Below are positions 45,748-53,234 of a stretch of DNA of 64,000 nucleotides, in pieces. The notes below the pieces were generated by a model. That model saw only the letters and a list, made by a program, of their open reading frames with translations. It was not told where the DNA came from and made no database searches. Position 1 is the stretch's first letter. Each line of letters opens with the position of its first letter. The stretch covers positions 124,001-188,000 of the forward strand of contig NZ_ACZP01000013.1 in NCBI RefSeq assembly GCF_000176175.1. The letters run 5' to 3'. This DNA is from Vibrio furnissii CIP 102972 (GTDB lineage: Bacteria > Pseudomonadota > Gammaproteobacteria > Enterobacterales > Vibrionaceae). The position numbers were made by a program, and so were the translations under genes.

Positions 45748-47052
45748 TCAAAGTCCTAAGTGGTCGCGCAGTGTGCGCCCTTGGTAGTCGGAACGAAACA
45801 GGCCGGCTTGCGACAATCGTGGCATCAGTTGATCAAAGAACAGATCGACCGATTGCCATGAACCGCCGGGAACCGCAATAAAGCCATCCGCCGCGCCCGC
45901 GTTCACGCGTTCTACGATGGCGTTAAACGCATCATCAACCGTGCCAATCACAATCCAGTGGGCAGAACCAATCACTTCTGGGCGCTCGAGCAGCGTGGCC
46001 ACGGTGGGCGATTCGCGCTCAATCAAACGGCGTAACAAGTTAGAATGAGTTTGGCTGCGTACTTGATATTCGGGGTGGGGTAGCATATCGGCCGTGATGC
46101 GCTGCTCAAGGGCGAACTGGCTGAGGTCAAGACCGAGCGCTTCTTTGACGTAAGCAAACTTGCGTGTGTTATCGATATTGGCGTGCGTCTCGCGGTGCAG
46201 CGCCTGCGCTTCTTCCCGCGTGTCGGCCAGATAGAGTGACAACCCCGGCAGCACTTTCACCGCATGGGCTGGGCGACCGTGTGCCAACGCACGGCGACGC
46301 AGATCATTGCGCAGCTCAACGCCAGCATCGATATCGGGTGTGGCGGCAAAAATCGCATCGGCGATACTGGCGGCAAATTGGCGCCCGGATTCAGACGCAC
46401 CCGCTTGAAACAGCGGTATGTCGCCGCCGGGACGCTTGGGCACGTTGAGCGGCCCTTGTACGTCGAAGTAGTCACCGTGATGGGCAATGGGCTGAATCTG
46501 GTCAATGTCTGCGTACTGACCACTCTGTTTATCGGCTTTGATCGCGCTGCCGGGGTAGCTGTTCCACAACTGAAGTACCACGTCGGTAAACTCGCGCGCT
46601 TTCTGGTAGCGTGCTTCGGAGGGCAACATGCTCTGCTGGCCAAAGTTCTGCTGGCCGTCAATTGCAGTGACGATATTCCACCCGGCGCGTCCTTGGGTCA
46701 CCCAGTTGAGCGATTGTAACTGACGCGCCACCACATACGGTGGATTGAAGGTGGTGGAGGCGGTTGAAACTAAACCGATGTGGGTGGTTTCACGTGCCAA
46801 TGTGGCCAGCAGCACCATCGGATCTAAGCTGCTAAAACCGGGTTCGGTGGCGACAGCGTGGGTCGCAAGAAACAGGGTGTCGGGGCGAAACAGGAAATCG
46901 AGCTTGGCGCGTTCGGCGCGTTGGGCCAGCTCGACGTATACATCGGTGTCATACATGCGCTCGACACCGCTGTCGTCGCGGCGCCAGCCGTTCTTGGTGA
47001 GCCAACTGATGGCTAAGGCCATGCCGATGCACAAAGGTTGGGGGGAACTCAT
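45748..47052 (-). CDS. Flavin-dependent monooxygenase, NtaA/SnaA/EmoA-like luciferase family
   Basis: A 434-residue bacterial-luciferase-fold monooxygenase that uses reduced flavin from a partner reductase. Hallmarks are GMALAISWLTKNGW at the N-terminus, NWVTQGRAGWNIVTA, FDVQGPLNVPKRPGG and FQAGASESGRQFAA, all typical of the NtaA/SnaA/DszA subfamily. Known members attack nitrilotriacetate and EDTA chelates, sulfones or secondary metabolites. Its place, between vibH and the ferric-siderophore transport genes and inside a Fur-controlled island, is not part of the vibriobactin pathway as I know it. The start at 47052 has AGAAGGA seven bases before it and is clearly better than an upstream ATG at 47169. 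No flavin reductase gene is next to it. Substrate unknown. Confidence 0.85.
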   Translation of the reverse strand: MSSPQPLCIGMALAISWLTKNGWRRDDSGVERMYDTDVYVELAQRAERAKLDFLFRPDTLFLATHAVATEPGFSSLDPMVLLATLARETTHIGLVSTASTTFNPPYVVARQLQSLNWVTQGRAGWNIVTAIDGQQNFGQQSMLPSEARYQKAREFTDVVLQLWNSYPGSAIKADKQSGQYADIDQIQPIAHHGDYFDVQGPLNVPKRPGGDIPLFQAGASESGRQFAASIADAIFAATPDIDAGVELRNDLRRRALAHGRPAHAVKVLPGLSLYLADTREEAQALHRETHANIDNTRKFAYVKEALGLDLSQFALEQRITADMLPHPEYQVRSQTHSNLLRRLIERESPTVATLLERPEVIGSAHWIVIGTVDDAFNAIVERVNAGAADGFIAVPGGSWQSVDLFFDQLMPRLSQAGLFRSDYQGRTLRDHLGL

Positions 47053-47371
47053 CACGGGTCCTTCTAAATTGGGCTGTTGTTGCGAATGGATCGCGCTGGG
47101 GACAGATTGCTCAATCCAGCACCACTCAGTGTGATGCCGCGGATCATGCGTGGCGTTTTTCACGCTCACTTCTTGAACTTATGGGGAACTTGTGTGTAGC
47201 ATGAGGGCTCACTCATGTGTGTCGGAACCGAATTGCGCACGCGTATGTCGGTCTCGTGTGAAAGATTCCCTTAGTCAGAGCCATCACCTCGCTCTGTGAA
47301 AATTCCCATAAATTTCAGGTATAAACGTCCTTTTACGCGATATTGTAGTTTATTAATGTAATGAGAATCAC
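47053..47371. other. Divergent spacer between monooxygenase and binding-protein genes
   Basis: No gene is visible. It contains the monooxygenase promoter. No second Fur box was seen nearer to that gene than the one at 47372-47390. Confidence 0.4.
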
Positions 47372-47390
47372 AATGATAATAAATATCATT
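47372..47390 (+). promoter_or_regulatory. Fur box overlapping the start of the binding-protein gene
   Basis: AATGATAATAAATATCATT, nearly symmetric, covers the ATG at 47373 and the next five codons. GAGAATC just before it extends the hexamer pattern. Confidence 0.75.
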
Positions 47391-48311
47391 AGAAAATTAT
47401 TTTTGTCCACGCTCCTCGTCAGTAGTGCCGTACAGGCACAAGGTTGGCCGCGCACGTTCCTCAATGCTGACGGTTCCACTACCACCTTGAACGCGCCCGC
47501 GAAACGTATTCTTTCTACCTCCGTGTCCATTACCGGCACGCTATTGGCGGTCGATGCGCCGGTGATTGCCAGTGCCACCACGACCAATGGCGACTACTTT
47601 GCGCAGTGGCGCGCGGTCGCTGAGCAGCGCGGGGTTGAGCGCCTTTGGCCTGCGGGGAGTGTGGATCTGGAAATGGCGTATGCGTTTGAACCGGATTTGA
47701 TCATCGTGTCGCTGGGCGGCGCGGATTCTGCGCTTGGTCAGTTGAATGAGCTGCGCCAAATCGCCCCGACGGTGGTGCTTGATTACGGCGGCCAAAACTG
47801 GCAGCAACTCGCAGCGAAAATTGGCGAAGTGGTAGGAATTGAGCAGCAAGTGGCGACTAAAATTGCTCAGTTTGATGATTATATCGCGCAAACTCGCGCG
47901 GCGCTGACGCTGCCGAAAGGGCAAGCGAACATCATCAGTTACAACGGCCCTGGGGTGACCAACCCCATCGCGACGCCACACGGTTCACACGGCATGCTGC
48001 TGAAATCACTCGGTTTCGATATCGAAGGCCCCAATCCCGCTTGGCAAACTGGGCCGAGCCGACTCAACGATTTTGTCCGCGCTCACTACGAACATCTGAC
48101 TGAATTGACCGCGCCGACCACATTCTTGTTTAACGCCACCGATGCCAAAGTGCCGCAGTTTTTAAACGATCCGGTGCTCGCCAACTTGCCATCAGTAAAA
48201 ACCGGTCAAGTGTATGGCTTGGGGGCGAATTCGTTTCGCATTGATTATTTCAGCGCGCACGAAATTGTGGACGGCATTCGCGCGCGCTTTGGAGCGCCCG
48301 TTACACCATGA
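47373..48311 (+). CDS. Periplasmic ferric-siderophore binding protein (FepB/ViuP type)
   Basis: A 312-residue class III substrate-binding protein. A signal peptide (IIRKLFLSTLLVSSAVQAQG, cut after AQA) has no lipobox Cys, so it is a soluble periplasmic protein. The mature part has the two-lobed pattern with the long helix near ELRQIAPTVVLDY. It captures the ferric siderophore delivered by the TonB receptor and hands it to the two permeases that follow; its stop overlaps the first permease start. The start may be the ATG at 47361 or at 47373; GAGA sits before the second, which I use. Either way a Fur box lies over the first codons. Confidence 0.85.
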   Translation: MIINIIRKLFLSTLLVSSAVQAQGWPRTFLNADGSTTTLNAPAKRILSTSVSITGTLLAVDAPVIASATTTNGDYFAQWRAVAEQRGVERLWPAGSVDLEMAYAFEPDLIIVSLGGADSALGQLNELRQIAPTVVLDYGGQNWQQLAAKIGEVVGIEQQVATKIAQFDDYIAQTRAALTLPKGQANIISYNGPGVTNPIATPHGSHGMLLKSLGFDIEGPNPAWQTGPSRLNDFVRAHYEHLTELTAPTTFLFNATDAKVPQFLNDPVLANLPSVKTGQVYGLGANSFRIDYFSAHEIVDGIRARFGAPVTP

Positions 48312-49345
48312 CCTCTTGTGCTGCTGAACGAATGAACCTTCGCCGCCACGACCGAGCCAAAATCTGGGGCATTGTGGGGCTGCTGCTGGCGTTGCTTGGC
48401 TGCGCCTGCCTGAGCGTGTTTATCGGCACGCGCTTTGTGGCGCCAGCAGTGACTTGGCAAGCGCTCACCGCCTTTGACCCGACCCAGAGCGAGCATCTAC
48501 TCGTGCACTATTTACGCGTGCCCCGCACGCTGCTGGCGGTGGTGGTGGGCGGCGCGCTGGGTGTGGCGGGGGCGATGATGCAGGCACTGACGCGCAACCC
48601 ATTGGCGGACCCGGGCATTCTTGGGGTGAACGCGGGTGCGACGGTAGCGATCGTCAGTGCGATTGCGCTATTTGGCATCACCGATGTGTTTGGTTACATG
48701 TGGTTTGGTTTGATTGGGGCCACCATTGCTGGTGGCGCAGTGTATTTACTGGCGGGGCTGCGCCGCGGCATCAATCCGGTGCGCGTGGTGCTCGCTGGCT
48801 CAGCGCTGTCGGTGGTGCTACTCGCGCTCACGCACATCATCACCGTCAACAGCGACCAAGAGGTGTTTAACCAGTTTCGCCACTGGGCGGTTGGGTCATT
48901 GCAAGGTCGTGGGTACGACGTGTTGTGGCCGGTCACTCTGTTGGTGGCGCTCGGACTGGCGCTGTCCATGGCGCTACGCCAAGCCCTGAATACTGTTTCA
49001 TTGGGGCAAGATTTGGGGGAAGCGTTGGGCGCCAATCCGCAGCGAGTTTGGCTTCTGGCTTCCAGTGTGATTGTGGTGCTTTCAGGCGCGGCGACTTCGG
49101 CCGCTGGGCCGCTCAGTTTTGTCGGGTTGACGGCGCCGCATCTGGCGCGTTTTTGGGTTGGTCCGGATCACCGTTGGTTGCTGCCATATTCAATGCTGAT
49201 CGCAGCGTTACTCAGCGTGGTGGCGGATATACTTGGCCGTGTGATCGGTTATCCGGATGAGATCAGTGTGGGCATTATGGTGGCGCTGATTGGTGGGCCA
49301 TTCTTTGTGGTGTTGGTTCGAAAATGGAAGATCGCGCAGTTATGA
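48308..49345 (+). CDS. Ferric-siderophore ABC permease, FecCD family (first subunit)
   Basis: A 345-residue permease with about nine to ten helices and the typical FecCD segments VPRTLLAVVVGGALGVAGAMMQ, shared by FepD, and GPLSFVGLTAPHLAR. With the next gene it forms the inner-membrane channel for the ferric siderophore. ATGA overlaps link it to the genes on both sides, so translation is coupled. FepD/ViuD-like. Confidence 0.9.
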   Translation: MTSCAAERMNLRRHDRAKIWGIVGLLLALLGCACLSVFIGTRFVAPAVTWQALTAFDPTQSEHLLVHYLRVPRTLLAVVVGGALGVAGAMMQALTRNPLADPGILGVNAGATVAIVSAIALFGITDVFGYMWFGLIGATIAGGAVYLLAGLRRGINPVRVVLAGSALSVVLLALTHIITVNSDQEVFNQFRHWAVGSLQGRGYDVLWPVTLLVALGLALSMALRQALNTVSLGQDLGEALGANPQRVWLLASSVIVVLSGAATSAAGPLSFVGLTAPHLARFWVGPDHRWLLPYSMLIAALLSVVADILGRVIGYPDEISVGIMVALIGGPFFVVLVRKWKIAQL

Positions 49346-50385
49346 ATCGTTGTTCTCAACCGGTGTATCAAGTCTGGCGTCGTGGTGGCTGGTCGGTGCG
49401 TTATTCGGCGGCGTCGATGGGGTGGTTATTGCTGCTGACGGTGTTGGTGATAGGCCTTGCTGCCTACGCACTCACGATTGGTCGCTACACCATCTCGATG
49501 CCGGACTTATGGCAAGTACTCAATGGGCAAGGCAGTGCGGTGCAGGAGCGGATCGTTTGGAATATTCGTCTGCCGCGCATTGTCACCGCGGTGTTTGTGG
49601 GGGCGGCGCTTGGCGTTTCAGGCGGCATTTTTCAATCGGTATCGCGCAATGCGCTGGGTTCGCCAGATGTGATTGGTTTTACCACTGGCGCGGCGACTGG
49701 CGCGATTGCGCAGATTGTGCTGTTTGAGCAAGGGCCGGTGCAGGTGGCACTGGCGGCGATCCTCGGTGGGATTGTCACCGCGGTGATGGTGTATTTGCTG
49801 TCGCGCAAAGCTGGCGTGGTCGGCGGTTATCGTTTGATCTTGACCGGGATCGGCATTGGCGCGGTGCTCAGTGCGCTCAATGGGTTGATGTTGGTTAAAG
49901 GCAACATCGACAACGCCGTGACCGCTAATCTTTGGCTGGCGGGATCGCTGCACGCGCGTACGTGGTCGCACGCCATTCCGGTCATGGTCGGCGTCATCGT
50001 GTTGGTGCCGTTGATCATGCTGCTGGCAAGGCAGCTTTCCCTAATGGAAATGGGCGACGATCTGGCGACGCAGTTGGGCATTCGTGTTGAGCGGGTGCGC
50101 TTGGTGATGTTGTTGGCGGCGGTGATTTTGGCGGCGATTGCGACGGGGTCGGCAGGGCCAATTGCATTTATCGCCTTGGCTGCGCCGCAGTTGATCAGCC
50201 GCTTGTTACGCACCTCGCAACTGCCGGTGTATGGCTCGGCGGTGATGGGCGCGCTGCTGATGGTGGTGGCAGATCTCATCACGCAACTGCAACCGCTCAA
50301 TCTGACACTGCCGATTGGTCGCATGACTGGCATTGTCGGGGGGTTGTACCTGATCTGGCTGCTCACACGTTCGCCCAAATTGTAG
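49342..50385 (+). CDS. Ferric-siderophore ABC permease, FecCD family (second subunit)
   Basis: A 347-residue FepG/ViuG-like permease with LPRIVTAVFVGAALGVSGGIF, NALGSPDVIGFTTGA and GPIAFIALAAPQL. The ATG at 49342 overlaps the stop of the preceding permease; another ATG six codons earlier is possible. The matching ATPase is not adjacent but lies at 56216, after the receptor and NRPS genes, so the transport genes are split by biosynthesis genes. Confidence 0.9.
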   Translation: MNRCSQPVYQVWRRGGWSVRYSAASMGWLLLLTVLVIGLAAYALTIGRYTISMPDLWQVLNGQGSAVQERIVWNIRLPRIVTAVFVGAALGVSGGIFQSVSRNALGSPDVIGFTTGAATGAIAQIVLFEQGPVQVALAAILGGIVTAVMVYLLSRKAGVVGGYRLILTGIGIGAVLSALNGLMLVKGNIDNAVTANLWLAGSLHARTWSHAIPVMVGVIVLVPLIMLLARQLSLMEMGDDLATQLGIRVERVRLVMLLAAVILAAIATGSAGPIAFIALAAPQLISRLLRTSQLPVYGSAVMGALLMVVADLITQLQPLNLTLPIGRMTGIVGGLYLIWLLTRSPKL

Positions 50386-50727
50386 CGGTCGTTCAGCGAT
50401 CCGCATGGCTTCGAGGCGTGGCCATCGGGAGAGCGTGTTGCGGCATAACAGCCTTAAGCTATTGATAATTGAGTTATTTAAAAGTTTCCATACTGATACA
50501 TTGATGCGAGTAACAAAATAATGAAAATTATTATCAAATGTAAATGAGAATTCTTTACATTTGTATTTCTCGGTTCTACAGTAGGCCCCCTGTTTGATTT
50601 GGAATGTAGTCAAACAGACCAATCCACGTTGTGGGTTTGCAGGCGTTTTCTCCTCGCAGTGGGCTTAAATGGGATCTGTAACCGCGACGTGAGTGTGTGA
50701 CGTTTATGCTGACGAAAGGAGAAAGAA
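50386..50727 (+). promoter_or_regulatory. Intergenic region with Fur-like sites before the receptor gene
   Basis: At 50519-50560, overlapping blocks ATGAAAATTATTATCAAATG and AATGAGAATTCTTTACATT match Fur hexamers on both strands. The rest is a gene-free leader of about 160 bases leading to AAAGGAGAAAG before the receptor start. Confidence 0.75.
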
Positions 50728-52800
50728 ATGACAGCATCACACCTTGTCCAACAAAACAAACCGACCACAACTCTCAATACAAAGGTTTGCATTTTGTCGG
50801 GCATGATCATGAGCCTTTGCCACGCCCCTTTGGCGTTGGCTGACAACACCGAATCGACTCAAACTTCTGCGGTATCGACCATCACCGTTTACGGCGAAAA
50901 AGTGGCCCGCTCGATGCAGGAAACCAGCGCTAGTGTCGAAGTGTATGATGACAGTAAAATCGACTCGATGCCGAACGCGACCGATGTGACCGACTTGCTG
51001 CAAAACACGCCAAACATTGTCGATGTGGGTGTCGGCAACGATGTGCCGGCGATTCGGGGTATTGACGGGTCAGGTGCGGCGCGCGGCGCGAACGCTTTCC
51101 TCAACGGCACGCGTCCACGTTTGAACGTGTCTCTTGATGGCCGCTCACTGACTTACAACGAACTGGCGTTTGGCCCGCAATCGCTGTGGGACTTGCAACA
51201 GGTTGAAGTGTATCGCGGCCCGCAAAGTTATATTCAAGGCCGAAACGCCATGGCGGGCGCTGTGGTGCTGCAATCGAAAGATCCAACCTACCAATGGGAA
51301 AGCTCCATTCGCGGTTCGTATGGCGAGCAGGGTTACTCTCAAACGGCGGCTGTCGTGTCTGGCCCGATCATCGACAATGAACTCGCGTTCCGTTTGTCGA
51401 TTGACCGCCAAACTCGTGAAAGCTTCGTGGACATGCCATCGTACGATCCGGTTGGCGACCCGCGTGACGTCGAAACCATCACTGCACGCGGTAAGTTGCT
51501 GTACGAGCCTTCTGCGCTGCCCGGTCTCTCCACCAAGTTGACGATCAACCACTTCGACAGCAAAGCGCCGCAAAACGAAGCGTTGATCCCGTCGGCTGAA
51601 CATCAAAGTGCGCGTTACGATGAGCGTCGCCCGGTGTTTGAAACCAAAAATACCAGCGGTATTTGGGATTTGGAGTATCAAACGGCAGGCAATCTGCGCT
51701 TTGAAAACCAAATTGCCTACACCGATTTCACCATCAATCGCCGCACAGCCACCACGTTGCCTTACGCCAATATTGACGGTGCGGAATTCCATGTTGAACC
51801 CGTACTGCACTTTGCCACCAACGATGAACAGTGGCGCGGTTTAGCGGGCTTGCGTTACTACCACTCCTCGCAAGACGAGTATGTTTACCTGTTTGGCGGC
51901 AGCACGTTTGATGACAAAACCGAAACTGGTTCTGCGTTTGCCGAAGTCACTTACGCGGTCTTGCCTGCGGTTGATTTGACGCTGGCGGGTCGTTTGGAAA
52001 GCGAACACCGCACCCGTAAGGGCGGCAGTTCAACGGTGGAAGTCGACTTTGATGAAACCTACAACGTGTTCCTGCCAAAAGCGGATGTGGCGTGGAAACT
52101 GAATCGCGACCATACGGTCGGTGTGATGGTTGCCAAAGGCTACAACGCAGGCGGCGCGGGGATGACTTTTGATACCCCTTACACGGCGTACACCTATGAC
52201 GAAGAGTATGTTTGGAGTTATGAGATGTACACGCGCCACCGTTTGGCGGATGGCAAAGTCGAGCTGACATCCAACTTCTTCTACAACGATTACGATGATC
52301 TGCAACTGCCGTTCTACATCAGTGCGCGTACCACCAAAATCATCAACGCTGAGAAAGCGCAAACATATGGTGCGGAATTCAGCACACGTTGGTTGCCTAT
52401 CTCAGATCTAGAACTGTCGGCAGCGGTGGGCTTGTTGAAAACCAAGATCAACAAGTTCAGCGGCAGCGAATACGAAGGCAATGAACTGCCTCGTGCGCCG
52501 TCTTACAGCATGAACTTTGGTGCGGACTACACCTTCTTTAACGACTTCGTGTTCAGCACCACGGTCAATTACACCGACAATTACTACTCATACTACGACA
52601 ATGATGAGATGGGTAAGATTGATGCAGATTGGATCACCAATGTTCAGTTGGCGTACAACTTCAGCATGGGCCGCGCAACACTGTTTGCGACCAACCTGTT
52701 TGATTCTACGCAACCGACCATGATCACCGACAACGACGTCTACACAGCGGTGACGCAACAGCCACGTTTGGTGGGTGTGTCTCTGCAACTGGACTTTTGA
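50728..52800 (+). CDS. TonB-dependent ferric-siderophore receptor
   Basis: A 690-residue outer-membrane receptor. It has a signal peptide ending ALA (about residue 37), a TonB box near STITVYGEK, a plug domain (NATDVTDLLQNTPNI, VEVYRGPQS, RNAMAGAVVLQSKDP) and a 22-strand barrel rich in Tyr/Phe, ending with the terminal Phe (LQLDF). It should import the ferric siderophore made by this locus. A strong AAAGGAG site precedes the ATG, and the gene has its own Fur-like sites. Two hairpins separate it from the downstream carrier gene, so receptor and NRPS expression may differ. Confidence 0.9.
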   Translation: MTASHLVQQNKPTTTLNTKVCILSGMIMSLCHAPLALADNTESTQTSAVSTITVYGEKVARSMQETSASVEVYDDSKIDSMPNATDVTDLLQNTPNIVDVGVGNDVPAIRGIDGSGAARGANAFLNGTRPRLNVSLDGRSLTYNELAFGPQSLWDLQQVEVYRGPQSYIQGRNAMAGAVVLQSKDPTYQWESSIRGSYGEQGYSQTAAVVSGPIIDNELAFRLSIDRQTRESFVDMPSYDPVGDPRDVETITARGKLLYEPSALPGLSTKLTINHFDSKAPQNEALIPSAEHQSARYDERRPVFETKNTSGIWDLEYQTAGNLRFENQIAYTDFTINRRTATTLPYANIDGAEFHVEPVLHFATNDEQWRGLAGLRYYHSSQDEYVYLFGGSTFDDKTETGSAFAEVTYAVLPAVDLTLAGRLESEHRTRKGGSSTVEVDFDETYNVFLPKADVAWKLNRDHTVGVMVAKGYNAGGAGMTFDTPYTAYTYDEEYVWSYEMYTRHRLADGKVELTSNFFYNDYDDLQLPFYISARTTKIINAEKAQTYGAEFSTRWLPISDLELSAAVGLLKTKINKFSGSEYEGNELPRAPSYSMNFGADYTFFNDFVFSTTVNYTDNYYSYYDNDEMGKIDADWITNVQLAYNFSMGRATLFATNLFDSTQPTMITDNDVYTAVTQQPRLVGVSLQLDF

Positions 52801-52806
52801 TGTCCC

Positions 52807-52828
52807 CGGTGCCCGGCAACGGGCACCG
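52807..52828 (+). terminator. Perfect hairpin just after the receptor gene
   Basis: CGGTGCCCG-GCAA-CGGGCACCG, nine perfect pairs and a GCAA tetraloop, followed by CTATTTTCCC. It can act as a partial terminator or as an mRNA 3'-end stabiliser. Confidence 0.7.
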
Positions 52829-52844
52829 CTATTTTCCCTTGAAT

Positions 52845-52915
52845 AAGCCTCGATGCCTTAGTTCACAACGAATGGGTCTACAACGAATGGGTTCATGGCT
52901 GATTCGAGGCTTTTT
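52845..52915 (+). terminator. Second terminator-like hairpin with internal direct repeats
   Basis: AAGCCTCGA (52845-52853) pairs with TCGAGGCTT (52904-52912), followed by a T5 run. The 50-base loop holds the 13-bp direct repeat ACAACGAATGGGT (52865-52877 and 52880-52892). It ends 23 bases before the carrier start. Confidence 0.55.
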
Positions 52916-52937
52916 GCTAACCCCCATGGAGTACCCA

Positions 52938-53234
52938 ATGGTCGATGCCAAGCAACTGGTGATCAACGAAGTGACTCAAGCGCTCGCGCTGCCTTCTCAC
53001 GACTTCAATTTTGACACCAATCTGTACGAAATCGGTCTGCATTCGCTGTTGATTCTGCGTTTGAGCGAGCGCTTCAGCGCGGCGTGTGGCCATTACATTG
53101 GCTACTTGCCACTTGCATCACAGCCGACGTTGAACGAGTGGATTTCACTGGTTCAACATGCGCAGAACATCTCCTCCGATCCGCATGCGCCCGCTCAACC
53201 CACGCGCATCTCGCCACAAGGAATTCGTTCATGA
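52938..53234 (+). CDS. Free-standing aryl/peptidyl carrier protein
   Basis: A 98-residue protein with one carrier domain. The phosphopantetheine Ser36 lies in NLYEIGLHSLLIL, and the later ASQPTLNEWISLV resembles the helix IV region of the VibB carrier, so I read it as an aryl carrier. The tail (about 80-98) is Pro-rich. GGAG is six bases before the ATG, and its stop overlaps the start of the C-PCP-C gene, so it is probably a partner of that enzyme. A second carrier besides VibB is not needed by the known vibriobactin scheme. It is easily missed because of its size. Confidence 0.85.
   Translation: MVDAKQLVINEVTQALALPSHDFNFDTNLYEIGLHSLLILRLSERFSAACGHYIGYLPLASQPTLNEWISLVQHAQNISSDPHAPAQPTRISPQGIRS

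Noticed and set aside
47053..47169. A longer N-terminus for the monooxygenase
   Set aside because: The extra 39 residues do not look like the family, while the ATG at 47052 has a strong ribosome site.
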